Notes: a model not told the origin generated them from the letters alone. Shown: positions 1-5,847, counted from the first letter of the stretch. The stretch is 8,080 nucleotides of DNA from an uncultured Clostridia bacterium (GCA_946011705.1 CAMGCA010000075.1:1-8080), one strand, 5' to 3'. Translations and numbers: made by a program.

Positions 1-1
1 G

Positions 2-229
2 GCTCAGGTGCTGCGCTGCCATCCCTGCTACTGCGGTGTCATCGGCAGCCGCCACAAGGCCGCCGGTGTGCGCAAAGTCCTCAGCGAAGAGTACGGCCTG
101 ACGGAGGAGGAGCTGAATCAGGTCACCACCCCCATCGGCATCTCCATTCAGGCGGAGACCCCGGCAGAGATTGCCATTTCCATCGCCGCCCAGATGATCC
201 AGCACCGGGCAAGCCGGAATCATCCGTAA
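2..229 (+). CDS. XdhC/CoxI-family protein, C-terminal fragment
   Basis: This is the 3' end of a gene whose start lies left of the window; the frame is open from base 2 to a TAA at 227-229. The 75 visible residues match the C-terminal Rossmann-type domain of XdhC/CoxI proteins: a YCGVIGSRHKAAGVR segment (nucleotide-binding turn followed by a basic helix), then TPIGISIQAETPAEIAISI, the family's characteristic P-I-G...A-E-T-P-E/A-E-I-A-x-S-I ending. XdhC proteins help mature molybdenum hydroxylases such as xanthine dehydrogenase by handling and sulfurating the molybdenum cofactor before insertion; in Clostridia related proteins also sit in selenium-dependent hydroxylase clusters. Which enzyme this one serves cannot be told, because its upstream neighbours are missing. 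A 71-bp hairpin repeat begins six bases after the stop; no clear poly-U terminator follows. Confidence 0.85.
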   Translation, partial: AQVLRCHPCYCGVIGSRHKAAGVRKVLSEEYGLTEEELNQVTTPIGISIQAETPAEIAISIAAQMIQHRASRNHP

Positions 230-235
230 CGGCAT

Positions 236-306
236 GGCGGCGAGTCGCCGCTGACAATGCGTCACAAACCTAGGCAATCAACTTGCATCCTTTGGGCCCC
301 TCGACC
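236..306. repeat. 71-bp hairpin repeat, copy A
   Basis: This unit has the same 71-bp length and layout as the tandem copies at 1285-1380 and 1381-1451. It opens with a GC hairpin, GCGGCG-AGT-CGCCGC (arms 237-242 and 246-251), followed by TGACAATGCG, a more variable middle, and a near-invariant 3' block, CATCCTTTGGG...CTCGACC (286-306), identical to copy B. It begins six bases after the XdhC-family stop codon. There is no T-tract after the hairpin, so it is not a standard intrinsic terminator. Orientation is the same as for the other copies. It is probably a dispersed intergenic repeat of this genome; its function is unknown. Confidence 0.8.
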
Positions 307-328
307 ATAAGCTGTCACGAAAATTGGA

Positions 329-364
329 ATTTGCCGGGCAAATGCCTTCCCCTTTGGGGAGGGC
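329..364. repeat. Pair of adjacent intergenic hairpins
   Basis: Two inverted repeats lie back to back. The first, ATTTGCCGGGCAAAT (329-343), is a perfect palindrome around one central base. The second, at 344-364, has arms GCCTTCCCC and GGGGAGGGC around a TTT loop, giving nine pairs with one G-T wobble. The sequence after it (TTCGTTCGC) is not a T-run, so termination of the upstream gene here would be weak at best. It may be the remnant of a dispersed palindromic element; that is inference. Confidence 0.55.
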
Positions 365-442
365 TTCGTTCGCAAAAGGAACATAGACATCGTGAATGAA
401 TGAAACATGGCGTATTTTTCCCTATTTTTTAGAAAATAACAT

Positions 443-471
443 TTGACAAATGAGAACAAAGCCTATATAAT
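443..471 (+). promoter_or_regulatory. Perfect-consensus sigma-A promoter for the DUF177-rpmF operon
   Basis: TTGACA (443-448) and TATAAT (466-471) are separated by exactly 17 bp, matching both housekeeping hexamers at every position. An AT-rich stretch with a small hairpin (TATTTT-TTAG-AAAATA, 423-438) lies just upstream of the -35 box, where an UP element would be. Transcription should start near 478, giving a leader of about 25 nt that carries the RBS AGGGGG (492-497) in front of the ATG at 504. Such a strong promoter suits a ribosomal-protein operon. Confidence 0.9.
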
Positions 472-503
472 ATCTAGGCATGATTATGAGAAGGGGGAAA
501 AGT

Positions 504-1004
504 ATGCTGTTAGGGCTTTCGAAAATTATTGACTGTCCCGGCGCGTCTATCCCATTCTCCGTCAGCGTTGATCTGAGTGATCTTTGTTACGGCGTCAGCT
601 ACCCCGTGACGGAGCCGGTTATGGCTTCCGGCACGGTGCGCAACACCGCTGGCGTGCTGATGATGAAAGGTGATCTCACCACCACCATCCACGGCACCTG
701 CGACCGCTGCGCCAGTTCCTTTGACCGGGAAATCCATTTCCCCATCAACGTGGTGCTGGTGACGGAGCTGGCAGACGAAGAGAACGAAGACGAATGGGTA
801 TTCCCTCTGGAGGGAGACAGCGCCGATCTGGATGACATTGTGCGGACAGTCTTTGTCCTGAATCTGGATTCCAAGCTGCTGTGCAAGGAGGACTGCAAGG
901 GGCTTTGCCACCGATGCGGCAAGAACCTGAACGACGGTCCCTGCAATTGCCAGAAGGAGCTCGATCCCCGATTTGCTGCTTTGAAGCAGCTTCTTGAGAA
1001 GTAA
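504..1004 (+). CDS. DUF177/YceD-family protein
   Basis: The protein is 166 aa and belongs to the YceD/DUF177 family, usually encoded directly before rpmF as here. The family is linked to 23S rRNA processing or accumulation and 50S assembly, but its biochemical activity is not firmly established. What is seen: a CDRC pair at residues 66-69; an acidic strand region around 89-112; a C-terminal cysteine cluster C127-C131-C135-C138, then C147 and C149, with a CKGLCHRCGKNLN segment typical of the family and likely to bind a metal. The ATG at 504 is preferred over an in-frame ATG at 480, because AGGGGG sits seven bases upstream of 504 and the predicted transcription start (about 478) would leave the earlier ATG without a leader. 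It is followed by rpmF after 44 nt with no terminator between. Confidence 0.88.
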   Translation: MLLGLSKIIDCPGASIPFSVSVDLSDLCYGVSYPVTEPVMASGTVRNTAGVLMMKGDLTTTIHGTCDRCASSFDREIHFPINVVLVTELADEENEDEWVFPLEGDSADLDDIVRTVFVLNLDSKLLCKEDCKGLCHRCGKNLNDGPCNCQKELDPRFAALKQLLEK

Positions 1005-1048
1005 TCAAATTATGCTGTGAAAAGCAGTTTGACCAAGGAGGTGTCACC

Positions 1049-1234
1049 ATGGCTGTCCCTAAGTGTAAAGTGTCCAAGGCCCGCCGCGATAAGCGCCGTG
1101 GCTCCAACTGGAAGCTGTCCGCTCCCAGCGTTGCGGTTTGCCCCAAGTGCGGCGAGCCCGTAATGCCCCACAGAGCCTGCAAGGCTTGCGGTACCTACAA
1201 CGGCCGTCAGGTTCTGGCTGTCGAGGCTGAGTAA
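1049..1234 (+). CDS. rpmF: Large-subunit ribosomal protein L32 (bL32)
   Basis: This 61-aa basic protein is the bL32 component of the 50S subunit. The N-terminus MAVPKCKVSKARRDKRR is the classic L32 opening (MAVPK...SK.RR..RR), which threads into rRNA. Two CxxC pairs, C31-x-x-C34 and C44-x-x-C47, form the zinc ribbon of the C+ type, so this is the zinc-dependent paralogue type rather than the cysteine-free form. A strong RBS, AAGGAGGTG (1035-1043), lies five bases ahead of the ATG. It is the second gene of the DUF177-rpmF operon. In many bacteria plsX follows rpmF; here a terminator follows instead, and phospholipid genes appear only later (plsY-gpsA). Confidence 0.97.
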   Translation: MAVPKCKVSKARRDKRRGSNWKLSAPSVAVCPKCGEPVMPHRACKACGTYNGRQVLAVEAE

Positions 1235-1249
1235 GGCACACGGAAATGC

Positions 1250-1279
1250 AGAGGAAGGCGGTTTCGTCTTCCTCTTTTT
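1250..1279 (+). terminator. Rho-independent terminator after rpmF
   Basis: The arms AGAGGAAGGCG (1250-1260) and CGTCTTCCTCT (1265-1275) pair over 11 bp with one G-T wobble around a GTTT tetraloop and run into a T5 tract (1275-1279). It starts 16 nt after the rpmF stop codon. This is a standard intrinsic terminator that ends the DUF177-rpmF transcript before the repeat region. Confidence 0.9.
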
Positions 1280-1284
1280 CCTTG

Positions 1285-1380
1285 TGCGGCGAGTCGCCGC
1301 GGACAATGCGGGCCGCAGGGCGGCCTGCCAATGCGTTACGAACTCTGGCGGTTGACGCACATCCTTTGGGCCCCTCGACC
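1285..1380. repeat. 71-bp hairpin repeat, copy B, with an extra 25-bp hairpin module
   Basis: The 3' half, ending in the conserved CATCCTTTGGG...CTCGACC block (1360-1380), is identical to copy A over that block. The 5' half contains two consecutive 25-bp modules, each a 6-bp-arm hairpin plus ten bases ending in CAATGCG: GCGGCG-AGT-CGCCGC + GGACAATGCG (1286-1310), then GGCCGC-AGG-GCGGCC + TGCCAATGCG (1311-1335). Removing one module gives 71 bp, the length of copies A and C. It starts six bases after the rpmF terminator T-run and abuts copy C with no spacer. Confidence 0.8.
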
Positions 1381-1451
1381 GGCGGCCAGTGGCCGCTGAC
1401 AACGCGTTTCGTACGCTGGTGGTCATCGTACATCCTTTGGGTCCCTCGACC
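1381..1451. repeat. 71-bp hairpin repeat, copy C
   Basis: This copy is directly in tandem with copy B. Its hairpin is GCGGCC-AGT-GGCCGC (arms 1382-1387 and 1391-1396), followed by TGACAACGCG. The 3' block (1431-1451) differs from copies A and B by one base (GGGTCCC in place of GGGCCCC). Compared with copy A, the innermost arm pair is swapped from G-C to C-G, so pairing is kept although both bases changed. Confidence 0.8.
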
Positions 1452-1499
1452 AGAAGTGCTCGGTAATGTGGTAAATTCTGCTTTAGCCGATGAAACGAA

Positions 1500-1619
1500 T
1501 GTCATTGCGAGGAGCGGAGCGACGTGGCAATCCGTACTCCTTTTCGTACCGGGTACGTTATCGGAACGTGAAAAGGGAAACGGATTGCCACGTCGGGCTT
1601 CGCCCTCCTCGCAATGACA
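1500..1619. mobile_element. 120-bp MITE-like / palindromic inverted repeat
   Basis: The left arm, TGTCATTGCGAGGAG...CGACGTGGCAATCCG (1500-1534), is matched in reverse complement by 1581-1619. Pairing is perfect over the outer 15 bases and again over the 15 bases CGACGTGGCAATCCG, with a small internal difference between them (GCGAAG-type loop on the right, CGGAG on the left). The interior also partly pairs (CCTTTTC against GAAAAGG) and holds its own palindrome, CGTACC-G-GGTACG (1545-1557). The arms belong to the TCATTGCGAGGAGCG...ACGTGGCAAT type of repeat that I recall being dispersed in many bacterial genomes, probably non-autonomous. No coding capacity and no clear target-site duplication are visible. 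Confidence 0.75.
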
Positions 1620-1647
1620 CCTAAATCAACAATGTTCTTCTTTATTC

Positions 1648-1662
1648 ATCGCCGAAGGCGAT
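1648..1662. repeat. Small perfect hairpin
   Basis: ATCGCC-GAA-GGCGAT has 6-bp arms around a 3-nt loop. It lies between the 120-bp inverted repeat and the der promoter, has no T-run on either side, and is followed by pyrimidine-rich sequence with CTCC/CTCAC runs. It may be the end of a further degenerate dispersed repeat, but one copy alone cannot show that. Confidence 0.4.
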
Positions 1663-1700
1663 ACCGCCACTCCAGACTCCTCACTCGAGAAAATTTCCCG

Positions 1701-1729
1701 TTGCTTTTACTGCCAAACTGTGCCATAAT
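1701..1729 (+). promoter_or_regulatory. Probable sigma-A promoter of the der-plsY-gpsA operon
   Basis: TTGCTT (1701-1706) and CATAAT (1724-1729) are 17 bp apart, and a TG dinucleotide at 1721-1722 makes an extended -10 element (TGCCATAAT). Predicted transcription start is near 1736, giving a leader of about 26 nt that includes the RBS AAAGGAAG (1747-1754). Two mismatches in the -35 box and one in the -10 box are offset by the extended -10. Confidence 0.65.
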
Positions 1730-1761
1730 AGATTGACCCCTGAAAGAAAGGAAGTGTTGTC

Positions 1762-3096
1762 ATGGCAAAACCACTGGTAGCCATCGTCGGACGGCCCAAT
1801 GTGGGAAAATCCATGCTGTTTAATAAGCTCACCGGCCAGCGCACCTCCATTGTGGAGGATACCCCCGGCGTCACCCGGGATCGCATTTACGGCAGCTGCG
1901 AATGGTGCGGCCGGAGCTTTTCTCTGGTGGACACCGGCGGCATCGAGCCGGACACCGACAGCGATATGCTGAAATTCATGCGCCGTCAGGCGGAAATCGG
2001 CATCGAGCTGGCAGACGCCATCATTATGGTTGCCGACGTCCGCAGCGGTGTCACCGCCGCCGATCAGGACGTTGCCACCATGCTGCGCAAATCCGGTAAG
2101 CCCGTGGCGCTGGCTGTCAACAAGTGCGACTCCATCGGGCTGGTAAACGCCGACGCCTTTGAGTTCTACAGCCTTGGCATCGGCGACCTGTTTGAGACCT
2201 CCGCTGTCCACGGCCACGGCACCGGCGATTTACTGGACTGGGTGCTGGAAAATATTCCCGAGGATGACGGTGACGAGGAAGAAGACGATGTCATTAAAGT
2301 CGCCATCGTGGGCAAGCCCAACGTGGGCAAGTCCAGTCTTCTCAACCGCATTCTCGGCGAGGAGCGGGTCATCGTCTCCAACGTGGCAGGCACCACCCGG
2401 GACGCCATCGACTCCTATTTTGAAAACGAAACCGGAAAATACTGCTTCATCGACACCGCCGGTATGCGCCGGAAAAGCAAGGTAGACGACGCCATTGAAA
2501 AATACTCCAATATGCGCTCCATCAGCGCCATCGAGCGGGCGGACGTGTGCCTGATTCTCATTGATGCCAACGACGGCGTCACCGAGCAGGACACAAAAAT
2601 CGCAGGACTGGTGCACGAGGCGGGCAAGGCCGCCATCATCGTGGTCAACAAGTGGGACGCGGTGGAAAACAAGGAGACCAACACCATGCGGGACATGGAA
2701 GCCAAGGTCCGGCAGGGCTTAAGCTATATGCTCTACGCCCCGGTGCTGTTTCTCTCCGCCCTCACCGGCGCAAGAGTAGACAGGCTGTTCCAGATGATTC
2801 AGGATGTCTGCGCCCAGACCACCATGCGCGTCACCCCCGGCGCGCTGAACAGCCTCCTGGCGGACGCTACCGCGAGAGTGCAGCCCCCTACGGACAAGGG
2901 CCGCCGCCTGAAAATCTACTATATGACCCAGGCCAGCTCCAAGCCGCCCCACTTCGTCATTTTCTGCAATGACGCGCGGCTGTTCCACTTCTCCTACCAG
3001 CGGTATCTGGAGAATCAGATCCGGGAGGTCTTTGGCCTGCAGGGTACCCCCATACGCATTACCATCCGTCAGAAAGGCGACAAGGAGGAGCAGTAA
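1762..3096 (+). CDS. der: Ribosome biogenesis GTPase Der (EngA)
   Basis: Der is an essential GTPase with two tandem G domains that acts in late 50S subunit assembly. The 444 aa match the family's length. G domain 1: P-loop GRPNVGKS at 10-17, DTPGVTRD at 33-40, DTGG at 57-60, NKCD at 120-123, SA at 147-148. An acidic linker (about 168-176, DDGDEEEDD) joins G domain 2: GKPNVGKS at 184-191, AGTTRD at 209-214, DTAG at 231-234, NKWD at 296-299, SAL at 332-334. The C-terminal KH-like domain spans about 352-438, ending in GTPIRI. All nucleotide-binding motifs are intact. The start is set by AAAGGAAG seven bases upstream of the ATG. It is the first gene of an operon; the next ATG follows its TAA with no gap. 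Confidence 0.98.
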   Translation: MAKPLVAIVGRPNVGKSMLFNKLTGQRTSIVEDTPGVTRDRIYGSCEWCGRSFSLVDTGGIEPDTDSDMLKFMRRQAEIGIELADAIIMVADVRSGVTAADQDVATMLRKSGKPVALAVNKCDSIGLVNADAFEFYSLGIGDLFETSAVHGHGTGDLLDWVLENIPEDDGDEEEDDVIKVAIVGKPNVGKSSLLNRILGEERVIVSNVAGTTRDAIDSYFENETGKYCFIDTAGMRRKSKVDDAIEKYSNMRSISAIERADVCLILIDANDGVTEQDTKIAGLVHEAGKAAIIVVNKWDAVENKETNTMRDMEAKVRQGLSYMLYAPVLFLSALTGARVDRLFQMIQDVCAQTTMRVTPGALNSLLADATARVQPPTDKGRRLKIYYMTQASSKPPHFVIFCNDARLFHFSYQRYLENQIREVFGLQGTPIRITIRQKGDKEEQ

Positions 3097-3726
3097 ATGG
3101 TACTTCCCATTCTCATTACCGCCGTGGTTGCATATTTTCTGGGCAACTTCAACGGCGCGATTATCGTCAGCAAGCTGATTGCCAACGAGGACGTGCGCAC
3201 CAAGGGCAGCGGCAACGCGGGACTGACCAACTTTACCCGGAACTACGGCGCCCGGGCGTCCATATTTGTCATTTTGATTGACGTGGGCAAGGCCGTGGCA
3301 GCCTGCCTGCTGGGCGGTCTTCTGCTGAAGGGCTACGGCCATTACGCTGACGGCGTGGCCCTTGGCGGCCTGTTTGTGATTCTGGGCCATGACTTTCCTG
3401 TGCTGCTGGGCTTCCGGGGCGGCAAGGGCATCCTGAGCGGCGTCACCGATGCCCTGAAGAAGGACTGGCGCATCGGCCTGTTCGTCTTCGGTGTTTTCCT
3501 GGTTGCCTATGGACTGACGAAGTATGTCTCTCTGGGCAGCATCCTGTCCTCCGGCGCTTTCGGCCCCATCTTCGCCTTTTTCCACTGGGGCGAGGCCGTC
3601 TTCCCCATCTGCGTGGGCTTTGGCCTGAGCGCGCTGATTGTGTGGATGCACCGGACCAACATCGTTCGCCTGGTGAAAGGACAGGAGCGCAAAACCAATC
3701 TGTTCGGGATGGGTACAAATTCATGA
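3097..3726 (+). CDS. plsY: Acyl-phosphate:glycerol-3-phosphate acyltransferase PlsY
   Basis: PlsY is an integral membrane enzyme that transfers an acyl group from acyl-phosphate (made by PlsX) to glycerol 3-phosphate, giving lysophosphatidic acid, the first membrane phospholipid intermediate. The 209 aa show the three cytoplasmic motifs: GSGNAGLTNFTRN (37-49), GHDFPVLLGFRGGKG (97-111), and the C-terminal HRTNIVRLVKGQE (185-197). Hydrophobic segments at about 2-25, 55-78, 85-104, 127-150 and 165-184 fit the multi-span topology. In motif 1 the usual GATN is GLTN, a mild substitution. The ATG directly follows the der stop codon; its RBS (AAGGAGGAG, 3082-3090) lies inside der. The TGA overlaps the gpsA start, so the two are translationally coupled. 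Confidence 0.96.
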   Translation: MVLPILITAVVAYFLGNFNGAIIVSKLIANEDVRTKGSGNAGLTNFTRNYGARASIFVILIDVGKAVAACLLGGLLLKGYGHYADGVALGGLFVILGHDFPVLLGFRGGKGILSGVTDALKKDWRIGLFVFGVFLVAYGLTKYVSLGSILSSGAFGPIFAFFHWGEAVFPICVGFGLSALIVWMHRTNIVRLVKGQERKTNLFGMGTNS

Positions 3727-4721
3727 AAGCAGCTGTCATTGGAAGCGGCGCGTGGGGCACGGCTCTGGCGATCCGCCTGTGCAAAAATGGTCACGATGTG
3801 GTCATGTGGACCCACAGCAAACATCTGATTCCCGAAATGGAAGCCACGCGCCGAAACCCCAGACTTCCCAACGCCCTACTTCCGGAGGAACTAAAGCTCA
3901 GTGGTGATTACGCCTGTGCCGCGGGCGCGAAGCTGGTGGTCATCGCCAGCCCCTCCTTTCCCCTGCGCAGCGTCAGCCGCGGCGTGGCGCCCTACCTGGA
4001 CGGCGATGCCGTGGTGGTATCCGTCACCAAGGGTCTGGAAGCCGGTACCCACCTGCGCATGAGTGAAGTCATCGCCCAGGAGACCGGCAAGGACGTGGTG
4101 GTGCTCTCCGGCCCCAGCCACGCCGAGGAGGTATCCGCCGATCTGCCCACGGGACTGCTGGCAGCCTCCGCCGACCAGAAAAAGGCGGAATTTGTGCAGG
4201 ACGCCTTCATGTCCGACACCCTGCGGGTCTACACCAGCGCCGACCCCGCCGGCGCGGAGCTGGGCGGTGCGCTGAAAAATGTCATCGCCCTGTGCGCCGG
4301 CATCGCCGACGGGCTGGGCTTCGGCGACAATACCAAGGCCATGCTGATGACCCGGGGCCTGACCGAGACCGCCCGTCTGGGCGTTGCCCTGGGCGCGAAG
4401 AAGGAGACCTTCACCGGCCTTGCGGGCGTGGGCGACCTGATCGTCACCTGCACCTCCATGCACTCCCGGAACCGCCGGGCGGGCATTCTCATCGGTCAGG
4501 GCAAGGACGCCCAGACCGCCATGAAGGAGGTAGGCGCGGTGGTGGAGGGCTACTACGCCGCCAAATCCGCCTACGAGCTGGGCAAGGCCATGGGCATCGA
4601 CATGCCCATCACCGAGGCAGCCTACAAGGTGCTCTACGAGGGCGCGGACGTAAAGCAGGCCGTGCAGGCCCTTCTGACCCGTCAGCGCAAGGCCGAATCC
4701 GAGAACCCCGGCTGGCTGTAA
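3723..4721 (+). CDS. gpsA: Glycerol-3-phosphate dehydrogenase [NAD(P)+]
   Basis: GpsA reduces dihydroxyacetone phosphate to sn-glycerol 3-phosphate in the cytosol, supplying the substrate of PlsY encoded immediately upstream. The 332 aa contain the N-terminal dinucleotide-binding GSGAWG (7-12), SVTKG with K103, SGPSHAEEV (129-137), catalytic K185 in LKNV, the glycine-rich GIADGLGFGDNTKA helix (193-206), GLAGVGDL (232-239), and the SRNRRAG substrate/phosphate segment (248-254). Length and motifs are normal. The ATG at 3723 overlaps the plsY stop (ATGA), so coupling is likely; only a weak purine run (GGGATGGG) lies upstream. The frame stays open to 3642, but the extra residues lie within plsY and are not conserved-looking, so the later start is chosen. 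In many Clostridia spoIVA follows this gene; here it does not. Confidence 0.97.
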   Translation: MKAAVIGSGAWGTALAIRLCKNGHDVVMWTHSKHLIPEMEATRRNPRLPNALLPEELKLSGDYACAAGAKLVVIASPSFPLRSVSRGVAPYLDGDAVVVSVTKGLEAGTHLRMSEVIAQETGKDVVVLSGPSHAEEVSADLPTGLLAASADQKKAEFVQDAFMSDTLRVYTSADPAGAELGGALKNVIALCAGIADGLGFGDNTKAMLMTRGLTETARLGVALGAKKETFTGLAGVGDLIVTCTSMHSRNRRAGILIGQGKDAQTAMKEVGAVVEGYYAAKSAYELGKAMGIDMPITEAAYKVLYEGADVKQAVQALLTRQRKAESENPGWL

Positions 4722-4730
4722 ACAAAATAG

Positions 4731-4760
4731 TCAAAACCCCCGGCTTAGCCGGGGGTTTGA
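4731..4760 (+). terminator. Terminator hairpin 1 after gpsA
   Basis: Perfect 11-bp arms AAACCCCCGGC (4734-4744) and GCCGGGGGTTT (4748-4758) surround a TTA loop, starting 12 nt after the gpsA stop. The downstream T content is modest (TTTGATTAAG), so termination may be partial. It is the first of two stacked terminators. Confidence 0.8.
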
Positions 4761-4772
4761 TTAAGTCCTATT

Positions 4773-4803
4773 TGGCAGGCACGATTCGTGCCTGCCATTT
4801 TTT
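4773..4803 (+). terminator. Terminator hairpin 2 after gpsA
   Basis: Perfect 11-bp arms TGGCAGGCACG (4773-4783) and CGTGCCTGCCA (4787-4797) surround an ATT loop and are followed at once by a T6 tract (4798-4803). This is the stronger of the two terminators and lies only 13 bp upstream of the -35 box of the next promoter, insulating that gene from the der operon. Confidence 0.9.
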
Positions 4804-4815
4804 CTCGAATCCGAA

Positions 4816-4844
4816 TTGCATCCGCCGCAAAAGTATGATAAAAT
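4816..4844 (+). promoter_or_regulatory. Probable sigma-A promoter of the oxidoreductase gene
   Basis: TTGCAT (4816-4821) and TAAAAT (4839-4844) are 17 bp apart, with TG at 4836-4837 forming an extended -10 (TGATAAAAT). Predicted start is near 4851, so the leader is about 20 nt and contains the RBS at 4860-4865. An overlapping TATGAT (4834-4839) could be an alternative -10 box but has no -35 box at suitable spacing. Confidence 0.65.
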
Positions 4845-4859
4845 TGATAAAAAGAGTAA

Positions 4860-4865
4860 GGGAGG
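4860..4865 (+). promoter_or_regulatory. Ribosome binding site that points to an ATG-TAA start
   Basis: GGGAGG lies six bases ahead of the ATG at 4872, ideal spacing. The next codon is TAA (4875-4877), and the codons after it encode the start of an intact Rossmann fold. The RBS therefore marks 4872 as the ancestral start of the oxidoreductase and shows that the stop codon interrupts it at codon 2. Confidence 0.75.
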
Positions 4866-4871
4866 TTCTGT

Positions 4872-5843
4872 ATGTAAATCGGAAATATTGGCGCGGGCAA
4901 CATTTCCCGGAAGGTGGCTCCAGCGCTGGTGGCGCTGCCGGAGATCGAATGCTACGCGGTTGCCTCCCGGGAGCTAGAAAAAGCGGAGGATTTTGCCCGG
5001 GAATTTGGCTTCACCAAAGCCTATGGCAGCTACGAAGCGCTGCTGTCTGACCCGGAAGTGGAGCTGGTCTATGTGGCCACGCCCCATTCCCATCACTTTA
5101 CCCACATGATGCTCTGTCTGGAGCACGGCAAGAATGTGATCTGCGAAAAGGCCTTCACCATGAACGCCCGGCAGGCAAAGTCTGTCCTCGCCGCGGCAAG
5201 GGAGCGGGGGCTGTATGCGGCGGAGGCCATCTGGACCCGGTATATGCCCTCCCGGAAGATGATTCAGGAGCTTCTGGACAGTGACGTCATTGGCAAGCCC
5301 AACACCCTGACCGCAAACCTTTCCTATGTCATTGCGGATAAAAAACGGATCTATGACCCGGCTCTGGCCGGCGGCGCGCTGCTGGACATCGGCGTCTACG
5401 GTCTGAACTTCGCCCTGATGCACTTCGGAAATGACATTGTGCGGGTGGAATCCAGCGTCGCCAAAATGGACACCGGCGTGGACGGCATGGAAACGATCAC
5501 CCTCCACTACCGGGACGGGCGCATGGCGGTGCTGACCCACAGCGTCTACTGCCGCTCCGACCGCATGGGCATCATCCACGGCGACAAGGGGTATCTGGTG
5601 GTGGAGAACATCAACAATCCCCAGTCCATTCGGGTCTTCGACACCGCGGACCGGCTGCTTGCCCGGTATGACGTGCCGGAGCAGGTCAACGGCTATGAGT
5701 ACGAATTCCGGGAAGCCGCCCGGTGCATCGGAGAGGGCAAGCTGGAAGCCGACTCCATGCCCCACCGTGACACCGTTGAGGTCATGGAGCTGATGGACAG
5801 CCTGCGCGAAAGCTGGGGCGTTGTGTATCCGCAGGAGCAGTAA
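4872..5843 (+). CDS. Gfo/Idh/MocA-family oxidoreductase with in-frame stop at codon 2
   Basis: From the ATG at 4872 the reading is Met-stop, then an otherwise undamaged 322-codon frame. Residues 3-13 (IGNIGAGNISR, counting the ATG as 1) form the NAD(P)-binding glycine motif; then ATPHSHH (69-75), CEKAF (91-95, with the catalytic Lys93), EAIWTRYMP (118-126) and GGALLDIGVYGLN (167-179). This resembles the dihydrodiol dehydrogenase / D-xylose dehydrogenase-like branch, which oxidises sugars or diols with NAD(P); the substrate is unknown. ATG TAA ATC probably derives from ATG AAA ATC by one base change. The first conventional downstream start is GTG at 4914, which lacks an RBS and would remove the glycine motif. 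It could be a very recent pseudogene, a gene starting at a non-AUG codon just past the stop (ATC 4878 or ATT 4887), or a base-call error. It is a single-gene unit between terminators. Confidence 0.75.
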
Positions 5844-5847
5844 AAAA

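Larger units (their letters stand above)
1235..1761. other. Gene-free, repeat-rich intergenic region between rpmF and der
   Basis: These 527 bases hold no convincing gene. In order they contain the rpmF terminator, two tandem 71-bp-family hairpin repeats (1285-1451), about 48 bp of unassigned sequence, a 120-bp imperfect inverted repeat (1500-1619), a small perfect hairpin (1648-1662), and the der promoter and RBS. An open frame running through 1246-1617 is made entirely of repeat sequence, with no family resemblance and no RBS. Confidence 0.8.

Noticed and set aside
1285..1451. CRISPR array
   Set aside because: The repeats are about 71 bp, abut directly without unique spacers, and have variable middles and hairpin heads; no cas genes are nearby.
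1246..1617. Open rightward frame of 123 codons between rpmF and der
   Set aside because: It is composed of the terminator, hairpin repeats and the palindromic element; it has no RBS and no recognisable protein family.
1762..1830. Met in place of Thr after the P-loop of Der (GKSMLFN)
   Set aside because: The core GxxxxGKS is intact, and I recall Met at this place in other clostridial Der proteins, so it is not treated as a defect.
2719..3651. Long leftward open frame opposite der and plsY
   Set aside because: It is antisense to two clearly conserved genes with intact motifs, has low-complexity composition and no RBS. High GC at third positions of the real genes explains it.
4292..5050. Rightward frame overlapping gpsA and the start of the oxidoreductase
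   Set aside because: It reads through gpsA in another frame, both terminators and the promoter; Arg/Gly/His-rich shadow. Its segment from the ATG at 4835 was considered as a leader peptide, but it has no RBS of its own.
4914..5843. GTG at 4914 as the true start of the oxidoreductase
   Set aside because: There is no RBS at useful spacing, and it would delete the glycine-rich NAD(P)-binding loop encoded just upstream in the same frame.
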